Origin: Poa pratensis | Lineage: Eukaryota > Streptophyta > Magnoliopsida > Poales > Poaceae | Direction of reading: 5' to 3' | Assembly: GCA_947311845.1 (NCBI GenBank) | Contig: CAMZMU010000052.1 | Span: 135,214,919 to 135,278,918, forward strand | DNA length: 64,000 bases | Shown here: piece by piece, positions 1 through 12,580 of the stretch | How positions within the stretch are numbered: position 1 is the stretch's first letter | Layout: each line of letters starts with the position of its first letter | Position numbers and translations under genes: made by a program | The notes under the pieces: generated by a model | What the model was told of the DNA's origin: nothing | What the model saw: the letters and a program-made list of their open reading frames with translations, nothing else | Database searches by the model: none

Positions 1-1446
1 AAGAACGTAGCTAGCAGGACGTAGACGTCCTTTATCCGTCCTCATTGGATGCAGGTTCTTTGGGTCTTTCAAAAGTTGCTGGTCCTCTCGTGCTTTCGGA
101 GTATCTTTTGCCTTCCCATACACGCCCAAGAAGCCTAGCAGGTTCACGCAAACATTCTTCGTCACGTGCATCACGTCGATTGCAGAGCGGACCTTTAGGA
201 TTTTCCAATAGGGTAGTTCCCAAAATATAGACTTCTTCTTCCACAGGGGAACGTGGTTGTTAGCGTCATTCGGAACAGACTGTCCGCCAGGACCCTTTCC
301 AAAGATTACATCTAAATCCTTGACCGCATCATATATATCTTCACCACTTTGGAGGGGTGGCTTCGGCCGGCGATCTTCCTCGCCTTTGAAATGCTGCTGC
401 TTGCTTTTCTTTCTTAGGGGATGCTGAGTTGTAAGAAATCGACGATGACCCGGGTACACATTCTTGTTACCTACATATATACTTTCAGTGCTATCTAAAC
501 AGTGTGTGCATGCATTGTATCCCTTGTTCGACTGTCCTGAAATGTTACTAAGAGCAGGCCAATCATTGATGGTTACAAACAACAACCCTCGTAGGTTAAA
601 TTCCGCTTGTTTGTACTCATCCCACACAGGTACCCCTTCATCACGCCACAACTGTAAAAGTTCATCAACTAATGGCCTCAGGTAGACATCAATGTTGTTA
701 CCGGGTTGCTTCGGGCCTTGGATGAGCACTGGCATCATAATGAACTTCCGCTTCATGCACAACCAAGGAGGAAGGTTATAGATACATAGAGTCACAGGCC
801 AGGTGCTATGACTGCTACTCTGCTCCCCAAAAGGATTAAAGCCATCCGTGCTAAGACCAAACCTTAAGTTCCTTGGGTCACGTGCAAATTCCTTGTACTC
901 TGTATCGATTTTTCTCCACTGCGACCCATCAGCCGGGTGTCTCAACATCTCGTCGCTCTTGCGGTCTTCTTTGTGCCATCGCAACAACTTGGCATGCTCT
1001 TTGTTTCTGAACAAACGTTTCAACCGTGGTATTATAGGAGCGTACCACATAACCTTGGCAGGAACCTTCTTCCTGGCGGGCATGCCCTCAACATCGCCAG
1101 GGTCATCTGCTCTGATCTTATACCGCAATGCACCGCATACCGGGCATTCATTCAAATTCTCATACTTCTCACCGCGGTAGAGGATGCAGTCATTAATGCA
1201 TGCATGTATCTTCTGCACATCTAATCCTAGAGGGCAGATAATCTTCTTTGCTTCATACGCACTCTCGGGCAATTCGTTACCAGCCGGCAGCTTGTCCTTC
1301 ACTATTTTCAGTAAACTCCCAAATCCCTTGTCAGATAAACCATTCGCTGCCTTCCATTGCAATAATTCCAGTGTGGTACCGAGCTTTGTGTTGCCATCTT
1401 CGCAAGTTGGGTACAACTTTGTTTTGTGATCCTCTAACATGCGCTC
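1..1446 (-). pseudogene. TNPD/TNP2-like CACTA transposase, middle part
   Basis: One minus-strand frame stays open from 1446 down to position 1 and leaves the window. It carries the hallmark TNP2 transposase segment STDGFNPFG (around 835-860), a preceding Cys pair (CPVCGALRY), and the later stretch ending KNLHPMRTDKGRLRP near the left edge. The family binds transposon ends and catalyses excision and insertion of CACTA elements in the nucleus. This is the continuation of the N-terminal part at 12001-12421; the codons flanking the retrotransposon insertion fit in phase once one cgctc copy is removed. It is scored as a pseudogene because of the 10.5-kb insertion and an upstream frameshift. The C-terminal part and stop are outside the window. 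Confidence 0.88.
1442..1446. repeat. Target-site duplication (left), cgctc
   Basis: The five bases cgctc directly precede the 5' LTR and recur at 12001-12005 directly after the 3' LTR, as expected for a Gypsy integrase. Confidence 0.95.
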
Positions 1447-4400
1447 TGTAACAGCCCCAAAATTTGAGAACCGAAAAACCCGAATAAAATTTCCACTTTT
1501 GTGTTAATTGCATCATGTCATTCATTTTAAGTTGCTAAACAACACACCAACTTGATTTTGGCAACATTGGTAAAACAAAATGCCAACCTTGCGTTAACAA
1601 ATTTCAAAACAATGGAGGCGCTTAAACTTGCTTTTAATTTCCCAAAAGAGCAATCTTTTTGATTTTAGCAAAATGACCTATTTTGAACCTATGAACAAAC
1701 ATGGTCCAAAACAATTTATTTGGCTAAGCCAATTTTTGTAGTGCTTCTCCTAGTTAGTGGGAGGCTACAAGATTTATCCCATATTTTTCTAAATTATCTA
1801 AGTGCCCCAATTAATTCACTGAATTGCTGCTGGACTAAAAGGGTTTTAGAAATAAAACTGGGAGGGACCTATCCGTGACGGCAACAAGTTTTCCAGGGGG
1901 CGTTTTGTAAAAATCGGTTTCTTCTTCCTCCAACTGTAGCGACCGAGAGGAGCACGACCGCACTGGCGCCATCGCCGCGCCGCACCACCAGCTCGACGTC
2001 GCGCGCCCGGGCCCCCTCCTCTCTGCTGCACTGCCAGGAGAGCATCCGCGAGGCCTCTGCTCCCCATCCCTCACTCGCTCCCCTCTGCCCCGCTCCTCCT
2101 TTATTCCTCTCCCATGGCGGAAGCGTAGCTCAAGCCCGCCGCCGCATCGCCGCCGTTGGAGAGCACACGCCGCCAATCAAGCACCACCGGCAGCTTCGCC
2201 ACGACGTACTCCCCCACCTAGCCAGAGGAATCGACCGGAGACGCCGAGGATCGACGCCGCGATCCTCAACTTCCCCGCGGCCGACCGAGCTTCGCCGGAC
2301 GAACTTCGTCGCCACCAGGCCCTCTCCGGCCACTTCCCGCACCGCCGCAAGACTAGGTGAGCTTCCGGCCCGTGCTGGTCCCTTTCCCCTCTCCCTCTCT
2401 CGCCGTATCCTCGCCGGAGCGCCGTAGCCAATCGCCACCGTGCCGCCCACCGTGGCCTCCCTCGCCAGCTCGCACGCCCGGCCGCGAAACCGGTCTAGCC
2501 GGGCTACCGACCGGTCCGCTCGGGCCCATAGCCGGCCCCAGAGCCGGCCCAAGCCGGGCAGACGGCCGGTCTTCTCTGTTACGAGGCCGGCCTGCCAGCC
2601 GGCCCAGCCGGGCTGGAGGCCGGTTGTTCTGTTTTTTTTTCAGTATATTCTTTTTTTTTCGTTTTTCCTTGTAGCACATGCCTCCCGCTTCCCCCCCTCG
2701 CGCAGGTAGGAACATCGAACCTCGATGAACCTCCGGTCACATCCCTCTCTCGAGTTCGTGTAATTGAAATATTATGGTTGTTAAAATTAACTCAATTAAA
2801 ATAATAAAGTTAAAAGAGGAAATTAATAAATATAACAACTTATTCTCTAGACCTTAGAAAAAGGTGTCCCTTATCCCAAAATGTTCAGAAAAAACATGAA
2901 TCATCCAGAATCATCATCATCATGCATCATTAATCACAATTACAATAATGTACCTCTAGTAGTAGTAAAATCATTAAGTTAAATATGGAGTTGCTTCCAA
3001 ATAATTGCCTAATTATTTGGCTCTCCATTTAATTTTGCGAGATAAACTAAATGATGCTACCTTGCATAAACTTGCCATGTCATCATGTGATTGTGCATTG
3101 CATGGTACACATGTGTGGTGATTGATTTGTTTTTCCGTGTGTGCTTCGTTAGATCAAGCAGACGGGTTCCACCTCAATACCCCGCCGAGCAGTACTACCA
3201 GCACTCTGAACAAGGCAAGCGTAATCCCCCCTCTGAGCATGTCTCCTCCTATATTTTGCAATTATTTTCCCCACTATAATATTGCATTCGGTTCCAAATG
3301 TCTTTTACTTGGACTAGAGTATTCCTACTAGTTGCATTAGAAATCTATTGCCATTTACCTGTATCCTTCCTAATATCCATAGGATTGAAGTGTTGGCCAA
3401 AGATAAGTATATTTGCTATGTATATGCTTAGCCATGCTTAGTATAAAGGTTTGCAGGTCCGGTGGAGGTTTCAATGGTTGGAACAGGTATGGAATAACCG
3501 GATGTGATGGAAAGTGATGGTGGTGGTTAATAAATTGCTTAAAGGTGGGGATGAGAGGCCACATGGGATGTGGTGGGTTGTCTCGTTCTCGCCGCCTAGG
3601 TGCGAGTTCTGTACCTCTTGAACCAAGTTGAGCGTGCAACCATGCGTGGGGTATATGGAGCCCTCGTCGACCGACTAACTTGAGCGAGACTAGCCAGGGT
3701 CCTCTAGTTCGGGCTTCCATTTGCGTGTGCGTGAAGACGGAGGCCAAGACTGAGATGAGGACAGTGGTGTTTAGGAAAATGAGTGGCCACGGGACAGGGT
3801 GCTGGGAGCACTGAACCTGTCTCGTCCTCACTGATGATCCTGGGTTAGTCCTTAACAAGGTAAAGGTTGTAGCCGTTTCACACTCAGCCGGCTTTCCCCG
3901 GAAGAGAGCTAAGCGTAGGCAATGAGTCTGGCGGTACGCGTGGATAAGGAGCTGGGAGGTCCCTCGTGGAACCTGGCGACTTTCACATTGTACACCCCTG
4001 CAGGGATAAATCTTTTCGAAAAGCCGTGTCCGCGGTTATGGACGACTTGGGAAGTGAAGGTAGGATCATAGAATAACTTTAACGGAATGATTAAAAACTG
4101 GGTACTAGAGGTACCACTCACAAATGCAAGGTGAGCTTCCTCGAGGGTGATTCGGGGAGGTGCCTTTGATGAACAGGTACAGTGGTTGGTGATGAGTAAG
4201 TTGATCAAGAAAAGAGTTACTTCTTACCCCTTTTCAAAATAATCTGATTAGTCGATGCCATGGAGTTATGTCTTTTTAAAATAAAATCAGTTTTATGCAA
4301 AACAGCCATAAAACCTTGAAAGCCAATCATCGAGCATATATTAGCTCTTAATCTTGCGAGTTCGTCGAACTCAACGTCGTTTGCTTATTTTCAGGAGAGG

Positions 4401-4886
4401 ACTTCACCGCCCTCGAAGGTGGGTTCTTTGTGGACGTTGACGAGTAGTCTGGGGTTCCCAGGTGGCAGCTTGGGACATCCCGGAACAGCTGGCGCTTGGA
4501 TGTTTATCTGTAGGCCTCTTAGGCCATAATTTGGTTCTTGTTGTTTAGAACAACGCCCTTCGCTTCCGCTTGGTGTAATGTTGGGTCTGTGACCTCTGTG
4601 TGTAATTTGCTATCTTTCTCTATTATAAGAGTTGAATTATATATTTTCGTGTCGTAGAGTCTGTGATGTGCCAGTTGTTCCACAAGTCTTGATCTTACTA
4701 TTATGCTTTGATAGTTGTGCCTGTGTTGAGGCATCAGTCGGGGTGTTGCGTTGTCTGGTGTGAGGTGTACCCAGCAACGCCTGCCAAAGGTTTTGGCCGG
4801 GGATTGGTAAACCCGTAACCTCCGGTTGTATCGCTTGACCGGTGACACACAGCATCACTGTATAGCAGTCGGGTCAGGGCGCCACA
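1447..4886 (+). repeat. 5' LTR
   Basis: Begins TGTAACAGCCCC and ends GGGCGCCACA. It contains a GC-rich block (about 1920-2700) with recurrent GCCGGCC motifs and A+T-rich flanks. Reading frames inside it are present in both LTRs, overlap on both strands and match no known domain, so I do not call genes. It carries thymine and ATC microsatellite tracts (2630-2660, 2908-2925). Confidence 0.95.
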
Positions 4887-4889
4887 AGT

Positions 4890-4901
4890 TGGTATCAGAG
4901 C
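4890..4901 (+). promoter_or_regulatory. Primer-binding site for initiator tRNA-Met
   Basis: TGGTATCAGAGC, three bases after the 5' LTR, is complementary to the 3' end of plant initiator tRNA-Met. It primes minus-strand DNA synthesis. Confidence 0.93.
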
Positions 4902-5525
4902 AGTACTGCCTGTAGGAAACCCTTCTACTGGTCGATGTTGAGTCTAGTGTTTGTGAAAATATTTTAACCTAAAAATGAGTTGTGAAAACCATCTTAGGAT
5001 TCTTTTTACTCCTTATCTGGTTACCCTCTAATCTCGGAGCAATCTTACCTCGATTTGACTTAAAGGTTTTACTTCTCGTCTGTTACTTCAAAACTAGGAG
5101 TATCACGTGGGTGGGCTTCTATCTTTAGTGTTATGTGCCCGGTTGCTCCCGCCGCGCTACAATCCGAAGCTTCATGTGTCGAGAAACCATCTGGAGTACG
5201 ACAAAAATTCCTATCAACTCAGTTGTTTATGGACCCTTGTATTCCTATCGAGTCTAATCCTTGTTTCCTTTCTTCGGGTTTCAACCCAAGGACTTGAACA
5301 TAAGGTCCCGGATTGCGCCAACTAGAGTGTGTTAAGTTGTGATTACTTAACTCTCGCTAGTAGCACATGATGCTGATCTTCAACCCAAGTCCCATCTTGT
5401 TGTTCCCTTGTTTGTTGTGTTACAAAGCACTATTGTCCCTAGTCTGTGTACTTGAGTGGACATTAATGTTTCTGACTCAACCATCCGGAGTTAGATACTA
5501 ACTGCGTCCTTGTTAAATCTAAAGA

Positions 5526-6230
5526 ATGGCACAGCGTCTTCCGCTCTACCAAAACGAAGCCACCCCAGGGGACCAGTGGACACCCGTTGATCGGCAGAAA
5601 TCCCTTACGTCTAAAGTTCTGCCCAAGAAAGCTAGAGGCAAACGCAGGAGTTGCATTGGGAAGGAACGCGGACATCTGTGCCGGAAGTGCCCCCTTAAGT
5701 ACCCCAGAAAGGTTGGACCACCCCAAGGAAAGGCATGTAGTCAGTGCGGAAGGAGTGGACATCAGGCGAGTCAATGCCCCGGCAGTTGCCCGCACTGTTT
5801 CAACGCGCATCCACTTGGCAAGTGCCCGACTGCTAGCGCCACGTGCTACCTATGCGAAGGAAATGATCATGTTCCGGCTAATTGTTCTCTAGAGTTCATA
5901 GTGGAGGCATTAAAGGATGCCCATGACCGTCTTAAGCTACCTGCTCCACCAGGACTCAAGTGCTACGCTTGTGGCCAGGATGGCCACTACTCCAGGGAGT
6001 GCCCCCAGAAGGCACCGGTCACGGGAACACCTGCACGAGCCCCTGCCACTCCAGCTGGCAAGACTGGACCTGTTGTGCGTGGTCGCCTGAACCACGACTC
6101 TGCTGAAGAAGCTGAAGAGGACCCCTGCGACCTTATGGGTGAGCTACGATTCAACAATAATCTTGCTACCGTTTTGTGTGACTCTACTGCATCTCTCCTT
6201 TTGGGCATGGTTATCACAATTGAGTACTAA
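5526..6230 (+). CDS. Gag-like multi-zinc-knuckle ORF with protease remnant
   Basis: A 234-residue ORF from ATG 5526. It has a basic N-terminus, one degenerate knuckle (around residue 43) and four good CCHC knuckles: CSQCGRSGHQASQC, CPHCFNAHPLGKC, CYLCEGNDHVPANC and CYACGQDGHYSREC. The first three are packed within about 50 residues; the last follows a spacer. After an acidic stretch, the C-terminus (LCDSTAS) looks like the active-site region of a retroviral-type aspartic protease (normally DSGAS) before the frame ends. CCHC knuckles bind RNA; gag proteins of this group usually have one or two. The capsid part upstream is not recognisable. It may be a truncated gag-protease or a captured knuckle protein; expression is unknown. 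Confidence 0.6.
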   Translation: MAQRLPLYQNEATPGDQWTPVDRQKSLTSKVLPKKARGKRRSCIGKERGHLCRKCPLKYPRKVGPPQGKACSQCGRSGHQASQCPGSCPHCFNAHPLGKCPTASATCYLCEGNDHVPANCSLEFIVEALKDAHDRLKLPAPPGLKCYACGQDGHYSRECPQKAPVTGTPARAPATPAGKTGPVVRGRLNHDSAEEAEEDPCDLMGELRFNNNLATVLCDSTASLLLGMVITIEY

Positions 6231-8545
6231 CCGGTGCAACTTCTACATCTTAGGATTCTCCTGAGCATGTTTCTTCCTCTGATCTGTTTTTCGACCGTCG
6301 CCTGTCAGTTGACCGTAAAGTCTTATCGTGCATTGGTGTGTTCCGATGCAAGTCACCCTCTTGATCTGTTAAGATCTTCCACTTCGCCTTGTTAGGAGAA
6401 ACAAACTCCCGTATATTGTCCACTTTTCGGATCTAGTCAAGGTAATGAAATCTGCAGAATAAGGGCCTTGTCTAGCTATCGTTCTGTTCCACCCTAGAGT
6501 GTCACACTCTTTTATATCGAAGTATCGTGTAAGTATCATGATCCTCCTGATGAAGTGATGCTCCCACCTCTTGTTACTCTTCGTTCTCCGAGTGACTTGT
6601 TACTCCAGAATGATTAGACGTGAGCAATGATGTGGCTATCGGATAATCGCATCAGTTCTTACTGTGCTGAAATCCAAAGACATTCCTTGTCCTCCTTAGC
6701 GTGATTGGTTATCCGATCAATAAGCTGAGTTTGACAGTGCTACCAAGTCTGTTGGCTTTGATGCACTCCCTCGGTCAAAGAGCTAGGTTCACGCCGAAGC
6801 TCCCAAGACCACCTCGTTGTGCCTTGAAAGGCCTGATCCTCTCTTGAACTCAAGATCCACCGGTATATTGTGATATCCTATACGTGGATCGTGTTATTCT
6901 GGAGGTCCTTCCAGAAGTATCGCCAGGTTGTCGCCTGTCCAAGCTCAACATCACGGACAACTCTTTTCTCCGAGAAGAGTTGAGCTTATGAGTAAGCGGG
7001 TTCTCTGAACAACTCCTTTCTCCAAGAAAATCGTGCTGGATGTCCTGAATTATTCGGTCGAGCTTAAACAACTTGGAGAGTTGAAAGACAAGAGCTCTAT
7101 CCCGACATAGTTCCTTTTAAAAAGGGATGTCTAGTCTGTCAGTGTTGAAGCTAGGTGGTATCTCCTTTGTGGTTATGCTATCCTACAAATTTTTGATTTG
7201 ATTTGGGCTATCGTCAAATCAAACTCAGACTAACACATTCAGTAGGTTAAACTCAGATTAGAAAGATGTTAGTCTGACCAATGCTTATGCCCTGGTCTGT
7301 TGAAATATGAGTCTACCATCCCGGAGTATCCGGATAAGTTTGTTGTTGAGCCCATCAACTACCTTCTTATTCTCTCCATGTTGAGGAGATTCATATTGGA
7401 TATTGGGCGTCAGCATTGGAAATTTGTTGGAACTAACTTTGTGTCGTCACAAGGTAGGTGTTCTGGAAGTTAGAAGTGACTTTCCTTGATTCACGTGCAA
7501 TTGCTGAAAGATGTCGCCTTGGATCTGAGTGAATTGTCTGGTTTCCTCGGAATCATTTCAACCCGATCAAGCATGTGTAGAATATTCTCGGATGGTATAT
7601 TGTTACCTCCATTCCTTCCGAATTTAGTCTCTGCATCCAAGCCACTGGTTGAATGCTTCCAGAAAGAGAGGAAGTCTGAGAACCTCTTCGTCCTCTATGG
7701 TGTTTCCCATCAAGACCTCAATCGTGTCTCGCTACAAGATTTTCCCTTGGGGCAGCTGTCTCCTGACAAGTTGCTAATCCGCGGGTTCCACAAACTCGTT
7801 CCTCCTTTGGAGTTAGACCTTTTAGTCCAGCTCCTGGGATTCTAGCAAAAGTAATCCGGTGGTATCTGTGGCAAAGACTCCCTATTCATCCATGTTGAAT
7901 CCGGAGTATCTCTACACCTGATCAGATCTAAATCTCAAACCGAAACGCCAGTTGGTGATCCTCAAGAAGCTTGTTCACGACGTCTGGAGAAATCAAGAAG
8001 TTCTCCCTATCTAACGTTCCCGGAGTTTCGAAAGTTCCCTCGGTCCATCTTCTCGACCCTTCTCCGAGGTTTGAAATGTTCCTCCGCGAGGAAAGTTCTA
8101 CTCAAGCTGTTTGGTAGAAGTTGCCTCTTCATCTGTTCGAATCTTGTTTCAACCCTCTTCCTCAGAAACTTAAGGCCTTGTGCAAAGTTCATATTCTGAG
8201 TCTTTGAGAAACAGTTGTTTGCCAACTGGAAACTCCTTATCCATCTCCCGTCACCCACATGTGTCTCCTAACCGTAAATTCAAGGGATGCTCGAAGTCTC
8301 ATCCTAAGTTCTACTAGGAGATACTCGGTCGTGTAACTTCACCAAGATCCATCCTTCCGGTGAGGTTTCCTTCTTTTCCTATGGTGTACATGTTAGTGAC
8401 CTCGAAGTGAAGCCGATGAAGATCTTCATGATGCCTTGCTCAACCCCTTCAAGAAAGAAGCCTCTTGGAGTGACAAGATCGTGTAGTACCTCGTGACCCT
8501 AGTTCCCTCTTTCCTACTCTAAGAATCTCGGGACGAGATTCCTGT
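6231..8545 (+). other. Degenerate internal region of the retrotransposon
   Basis: This stretch lies where pol would be expected, but all frames are broken and no reverse transcriptase, RNase H or integrase motif can be read. It is a replaced or heavily decayed pol segment. Confidence 0.6.
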
Positions 8546-8559
8546 AAGGGGGGTAGAGT
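8546..8559 (+). promoter_or_regulatory. Polypurine tract
   Basis: AAGGGGGGTAGAGT lies directly before the 3' LTR (8560) and is the expected primer for plus-strand DNA synthesis. Confidence 0.85.
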
Positions 8560-11500
8560 TGTAACAGCCCCAAAATTTGAGAACCGAAAAACCCGAATAA
8601 AATTTCCACTTTTGTGTTAATTGCATCATGTCATTCATTTTAAGTTGCTAAACAACACACCAACTTGATTTTGGCAACATTGGTAAAACAAAATGCCAAC
8701 CTTGCGTTAACAAATTTCAAAACAATGGAGGCGCTTAAACTTGCTTTTAATTTCCCAAAAGAGCAATCTTTTTGATTTTAGCAAAATGACCTATTTTGAA
8801 CCTATGAACAAACATGGTCCAAAACAATTTATTTGGCTAAGCCAATTTTTGTAGTGCTTCTCCTAGTTAGTGGGAGGCTACAAGATCTATCCCATATTTT
8901 TCTAAATTATCTAAGTGCCCCAATTAATTCACTGAATTGCTGCTGGACTAAAAGGGTTTTAGAAATAAAACTGGGAGGGACCTATCCGTGACGGCAACAA
9001 GTTTTCCAGGGGGCGTTTTGTAAAAATCGGTTTCTTCTTCCTCCAACTGTAGCGACCGAGAGGAGCACGACCGCACTGGCGCCATCGCCGCGTCGCACCA
9101 CCAGCTCGACGTCGCGCGCCCGGGCCCCCTCCTCTCTGCTGCACTGCCAGGAGAGCATCCGCGAGGCCTCTGCTCCCCATCCCTCACTCGCTCCCCTCTG
9201 CCCCGCTCCTCCTTTATTCCTCTCCCATGGCGGAAGCGTAGCTCAAGCCCGCCGCCGCATCGCCGCCGTTGGAGAGCACACGCCGCCAATCGAGCACCAC
9301 CGGCAGCTTCGCCGCGACGTACTCCCCCACCTAGCCAGAGGAATCGACCGGAGACGCCGAGGATCGACGCCGCGATCCTCAACTTCCCCGCGGCCGACCG
9401 AGCTTCGCCGGACGAACTTCGTCGCCACCAGGCCCTCTCCGGCCACTTCCCGCACCGCCGCAAGACTAGGTGAGCTTCCGGCCCGTGCTGGTCCCTTTCC
9501 CCTCTCCCTCTCTCGCCGTATCCTCGCCGGAGCGCCGTAGCCAATCGCCACCGTGCCGCCCACCGTGGCCTCCCTCGCCAGCTCGCACGCCCGGCCGCGA
9601 AACCGGTCTAGCCGGGCTACCGACCGGTCCGCTCGGGCCCATAGCCGGCCCCAGAGCCGGCCCAAGCCGGGCAGACGGCCGGTCTTCTCTGTTACGAGGC
9701 CGGCCTGCCAGCCGGCCCAGCCGGGCTGGAGGCCGGTTGTTCTGTTTTTTTTTTCAGTATATTCTTTTTTTTTCGTTTTTCCTTGTAGCACATGCCTCCC
9801 GCTTCCCCCCCTCGCGCAGGTAGGAACATCGAACCTCGATGAACCTCCGGTCACATCCCTCTCTCGAGTTCGTGTAATTGAAATATTATGGTTGTTAAAA
9901 TTAACTCAATTAAAATAATAAAGTTAAAAGAGGAAATTAATAAATATAACAACTTATTCTCTAGACCTTAGAAAAAGGTGTTCCTTATCCCAAAATGTTC
10001 AGAAAAAACATGAATCATCCAGAATCATCATCATCATGCATCATTAATCACAATTACAATAATGTACCTCTAGTAGTAGTAAAATCATTAAGTTAAATAT
10101 GGAGTTGCTTCCAAATAATTGCCTAATTATTTGGCTCTCCATTTAATTTTGCGAGATAAACTAAATGATGCTACCTTGCATAAACTTGCCATGTCATCAT
10201 GTGATTGTGCATTGCATGGTACACATGTGTGGTGATTGATTTGTTTTTCCGTGTGTGCTTCGTTAGATCAAGCAGGCGGGGTTCCACCTCAATACCCCGC
10301 CGAGCAGTACTACCAGCACTCTGAACAAGGCAAGCGTAATCCCCCCTCTGAGCATGTCTCCTCCTATATTTTGCAATTATTTTCCCCACTATAATATTGC
10401 ATTCGGTTCCAAATGTCTTTTACTTGGACTAGAGTATTCCTACTAGTTGCATTAGAAATCTATTGCCATTTACCTGTATCCTTCCTAATATCCATAGGAT
10501 TGAAGTGTTGGCCAAAGATAAGTATATTTGCTATGTATATGCTTAGCCATGCTTAGTATAAAGGTTTGCAGGTCCGGTGGAGGTTTCAATGGTTGGAACA
10601 GGTATGGAATAACCGGATGTGATGGAAAGTGATGGTGGTGGTTAATAAATTGCTTAAAGGTGGGGATGAGAGGCCACATGGGATGTGGTGGGTTGTCTCG
10701 TTCTAGCCGCCTAGGTGCGAGTTCTGTACCTCTTGAACCAAGTTGAGCGTGCAACCATGTGTGGGGTATATGGAGCCCTCGTCGACCGACTAACTTGAGC
10801 GAGACTAGCCAGGGTCCTCTAGTTCGGGCTTCCATTTGCGTGTGCGTGAAGACGGAGGCCAAGACTGAGATGAGGACAGTGGTGTTTAGGAAAATGAGTA
10901 GCCACGGGACAGGGTGCTGGGAGCACTGAACCTGTCTCGTCCTCACTGATGATCCTGGGTTAGTCCTTAACAAGGTAAAGGTTGTAGCCGTTTCACACTC
11001 AGCCGGCTTTCCCCGGAAGAGAGCTAAGCGTAGGCAATGAGTCTGGCGGTACGTGTGGATAAGGAGCTGGGAGGTCCCTCGTGGAACCTGGCGACTTTCA
11101 CATTGTACACCCCTGCAGGGATAAATCTTTTCGAAAAGCCGTGTCCGCGGTTATGGACGACTTGGGAAGTGAAGGTAGGATCATAGAATAACTTTAACGG
11201 AATGATTAAAAACTGGGTACTAGAGGTACCACTCACAAATGCAAGGTGAGCTTCCTCGAGGGTGATTCGGGGAGGTGCCTTTGATGAACAGGTACAGTGG
11301 TTGGTGATGAGTAAGTTGATCAAGAAAAGAGTTACTTCTTACCCCTTTTCAAAATAATCTGATTAGTCGATGCCATGGAGTTATGTCTTTTTAAAATAAA
11401 ATCAGCTTTATGCAAAACAGCCATAAAACCTTGAAAGCCAATCATCGAGCATATATTAGCTCTTAATCTTGCGAGTTCGTCGAACTCAACGTCGTTTGCT

Positions 11501-12000
11501 TATTTTCAGGAGAGGACTTCACCGCCCTCGAAGGTGGGTTCTTTGTGGACGTTGACGAGTAGTCTGGGGTTCCCAGGTGGCAGCTTGGGACATCCCGGAA
11601 CAGCTGGCGCTTGGATGTTTATCTGTAGGCCTCTTAGGCCATAATTTGGTTCTTGTTGTTTAGAACAACGCCCTTCGCTTCCGCTTGGTGTAATGTTGGG
11701 TCTGTGACCTCTGTGTGTAATTTGCTATCTTTCTCTATTATAAGAGTTGAATTATATATTTTCGTGTCGTAGAGTCTGTGATGTGCCAGTTGTTACACAA
11801 GTCTTGATCTTACTATTATGCTTTGATAGTTGTGCCTGTGTTGAGACATCAGTCGGGGTGTTGCGTTGTCTGGTGTGAGGTGTACCAGCAACGCCTGCCA
11901 AAGGTTTTGGCCGGGGATTGGTAAACCCGTAACCTCCGGTTGTATCGCTTGACCGGTGACACACAGCATCACTGTATAGCAGTCAGGTCAGGGCGCCACA
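8560..12000 (+). repeat. 3' LTR
   Basis: Nearly identical to 1447-4886, from TGTAACAGCCCC to GCCACA at 12000. It is followed by the right target duplication cgctc (12001-12005). Confidence 0.95.
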
Positions 12001-12421
12001 CGCTCCAACTTCAACTTCTCAAGTGTAGTTTCTGCTAGGGTATGTGCATCAACGATGACCCCACGTAAATCATCATGTATGATGGGATCATCTGGTTCAT
12101 CATCAGCTTCCCTGTTGGGTTACCAACATATTCAGGGTACATGTAGTTGGCATCGTTCTCTTCTTCTTCGTTATCTTCCATCATAACCCCTTTTTCTCCG
12201 TGCTTGGTCCAACAATTATAGCCGGGCATGAAACCAATTGTTATCAAGTGGATGTGAATTCTGTCTGTGTTAGGGTAATCCTTCTCATTCCCACATTTCT
12301 TGCATGGACAACACATAAAACCATTGGACCTCTTGTTATCCTTAGCCACATTGAGAAAAGATTGCACGCCATCCATGTACTCTTTAGAGCGTCGGTCAGC
12401 ATACATCCACGGATGACTCAT
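12001..12421 (-). pseudogene. TNPD-like CACTA transposase, N-terminal part
   Basis: Minus-strand coding region starting at ATG 12421 (MSHPWMYADRRSKEYMDG), directly after a splice-acceptor-like TTTGCAG. It shows the transposase-associated domain: WMYADRR, a CCPCKKCGN cysteine cluster, a conserved IHIHL segment and GFMPGYNCWTKHGE. An acidic linker follows. Near 12108-12120 the frame shifts: the open frame ends at MHIP, while the family-like sequence (DEPDDPIIHDDLRGVI) continues in another frame to 12001 and then at 1446. One lost base, or two gained, would explain this. The domain probably contributes to DNA binding by the CACTA transposase. Confidence 0.85.
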
Positions 12422-12580
12422 CTGCAAATCACCGCTAAAACTCATTACGATAAACCAACTTAATAGGAAACATATCATATTCATTAATACAAGTTCATCA
12501 CATTAAAACCAAAGTATAGTAGTGACCAAATGTAATACATAGTTTTCATAAAACATAAATTAATAAAAACTAAAATACAA

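Larger units (their letters stand above)
1447..12000 (+). mobile_element. Non-autonomous Gypsy LTR retrotransposon (Tekay/Del-like)
   Basis: A complete element: two 3.44-kb LTRs (1447-4886 and 8560-12000) starting TGTAAC and ending GCCACA, a primer-binding site, a 3.67-kb internal region, a polypurine tract and a 5-bp target duplication. By eye the LTRs differ by about 14 substitutions and 3 short indels, so insertion was recent. The long LTR, the TGTAACAGCCC start, the initiator-tRNA-Met primer site and the internal 3' end (CTCGGGACGAGATTC) resemble Tekay/Del chromoviruses. No reverse transcriptase, RNase H or integrase reading frame is visible; the only long ORF is a zinc-knuckle gag remnant. 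It must have moved with enzymes supplied by a relative. Confidence 0.92.

Noticed and set aside
1835..2176. Host gene captured by the LTR retrotransposon
   Set aside because: No splice structure or recognisable protein; the Arg/Gly-rich translation is explained by GC-rich LTR sequence.
1835..2715. GC-rich frames in the LTR, also at 8948-9918
   Set aside because: Present in both LTRs and on both strands; lack of stops reflects base composition, not coding.
3370..4208. Minus-strand frames of 162 and 99 codons in the LTR
   Set aside because: Repeated in the second LTR and antisense to the element; no domain.
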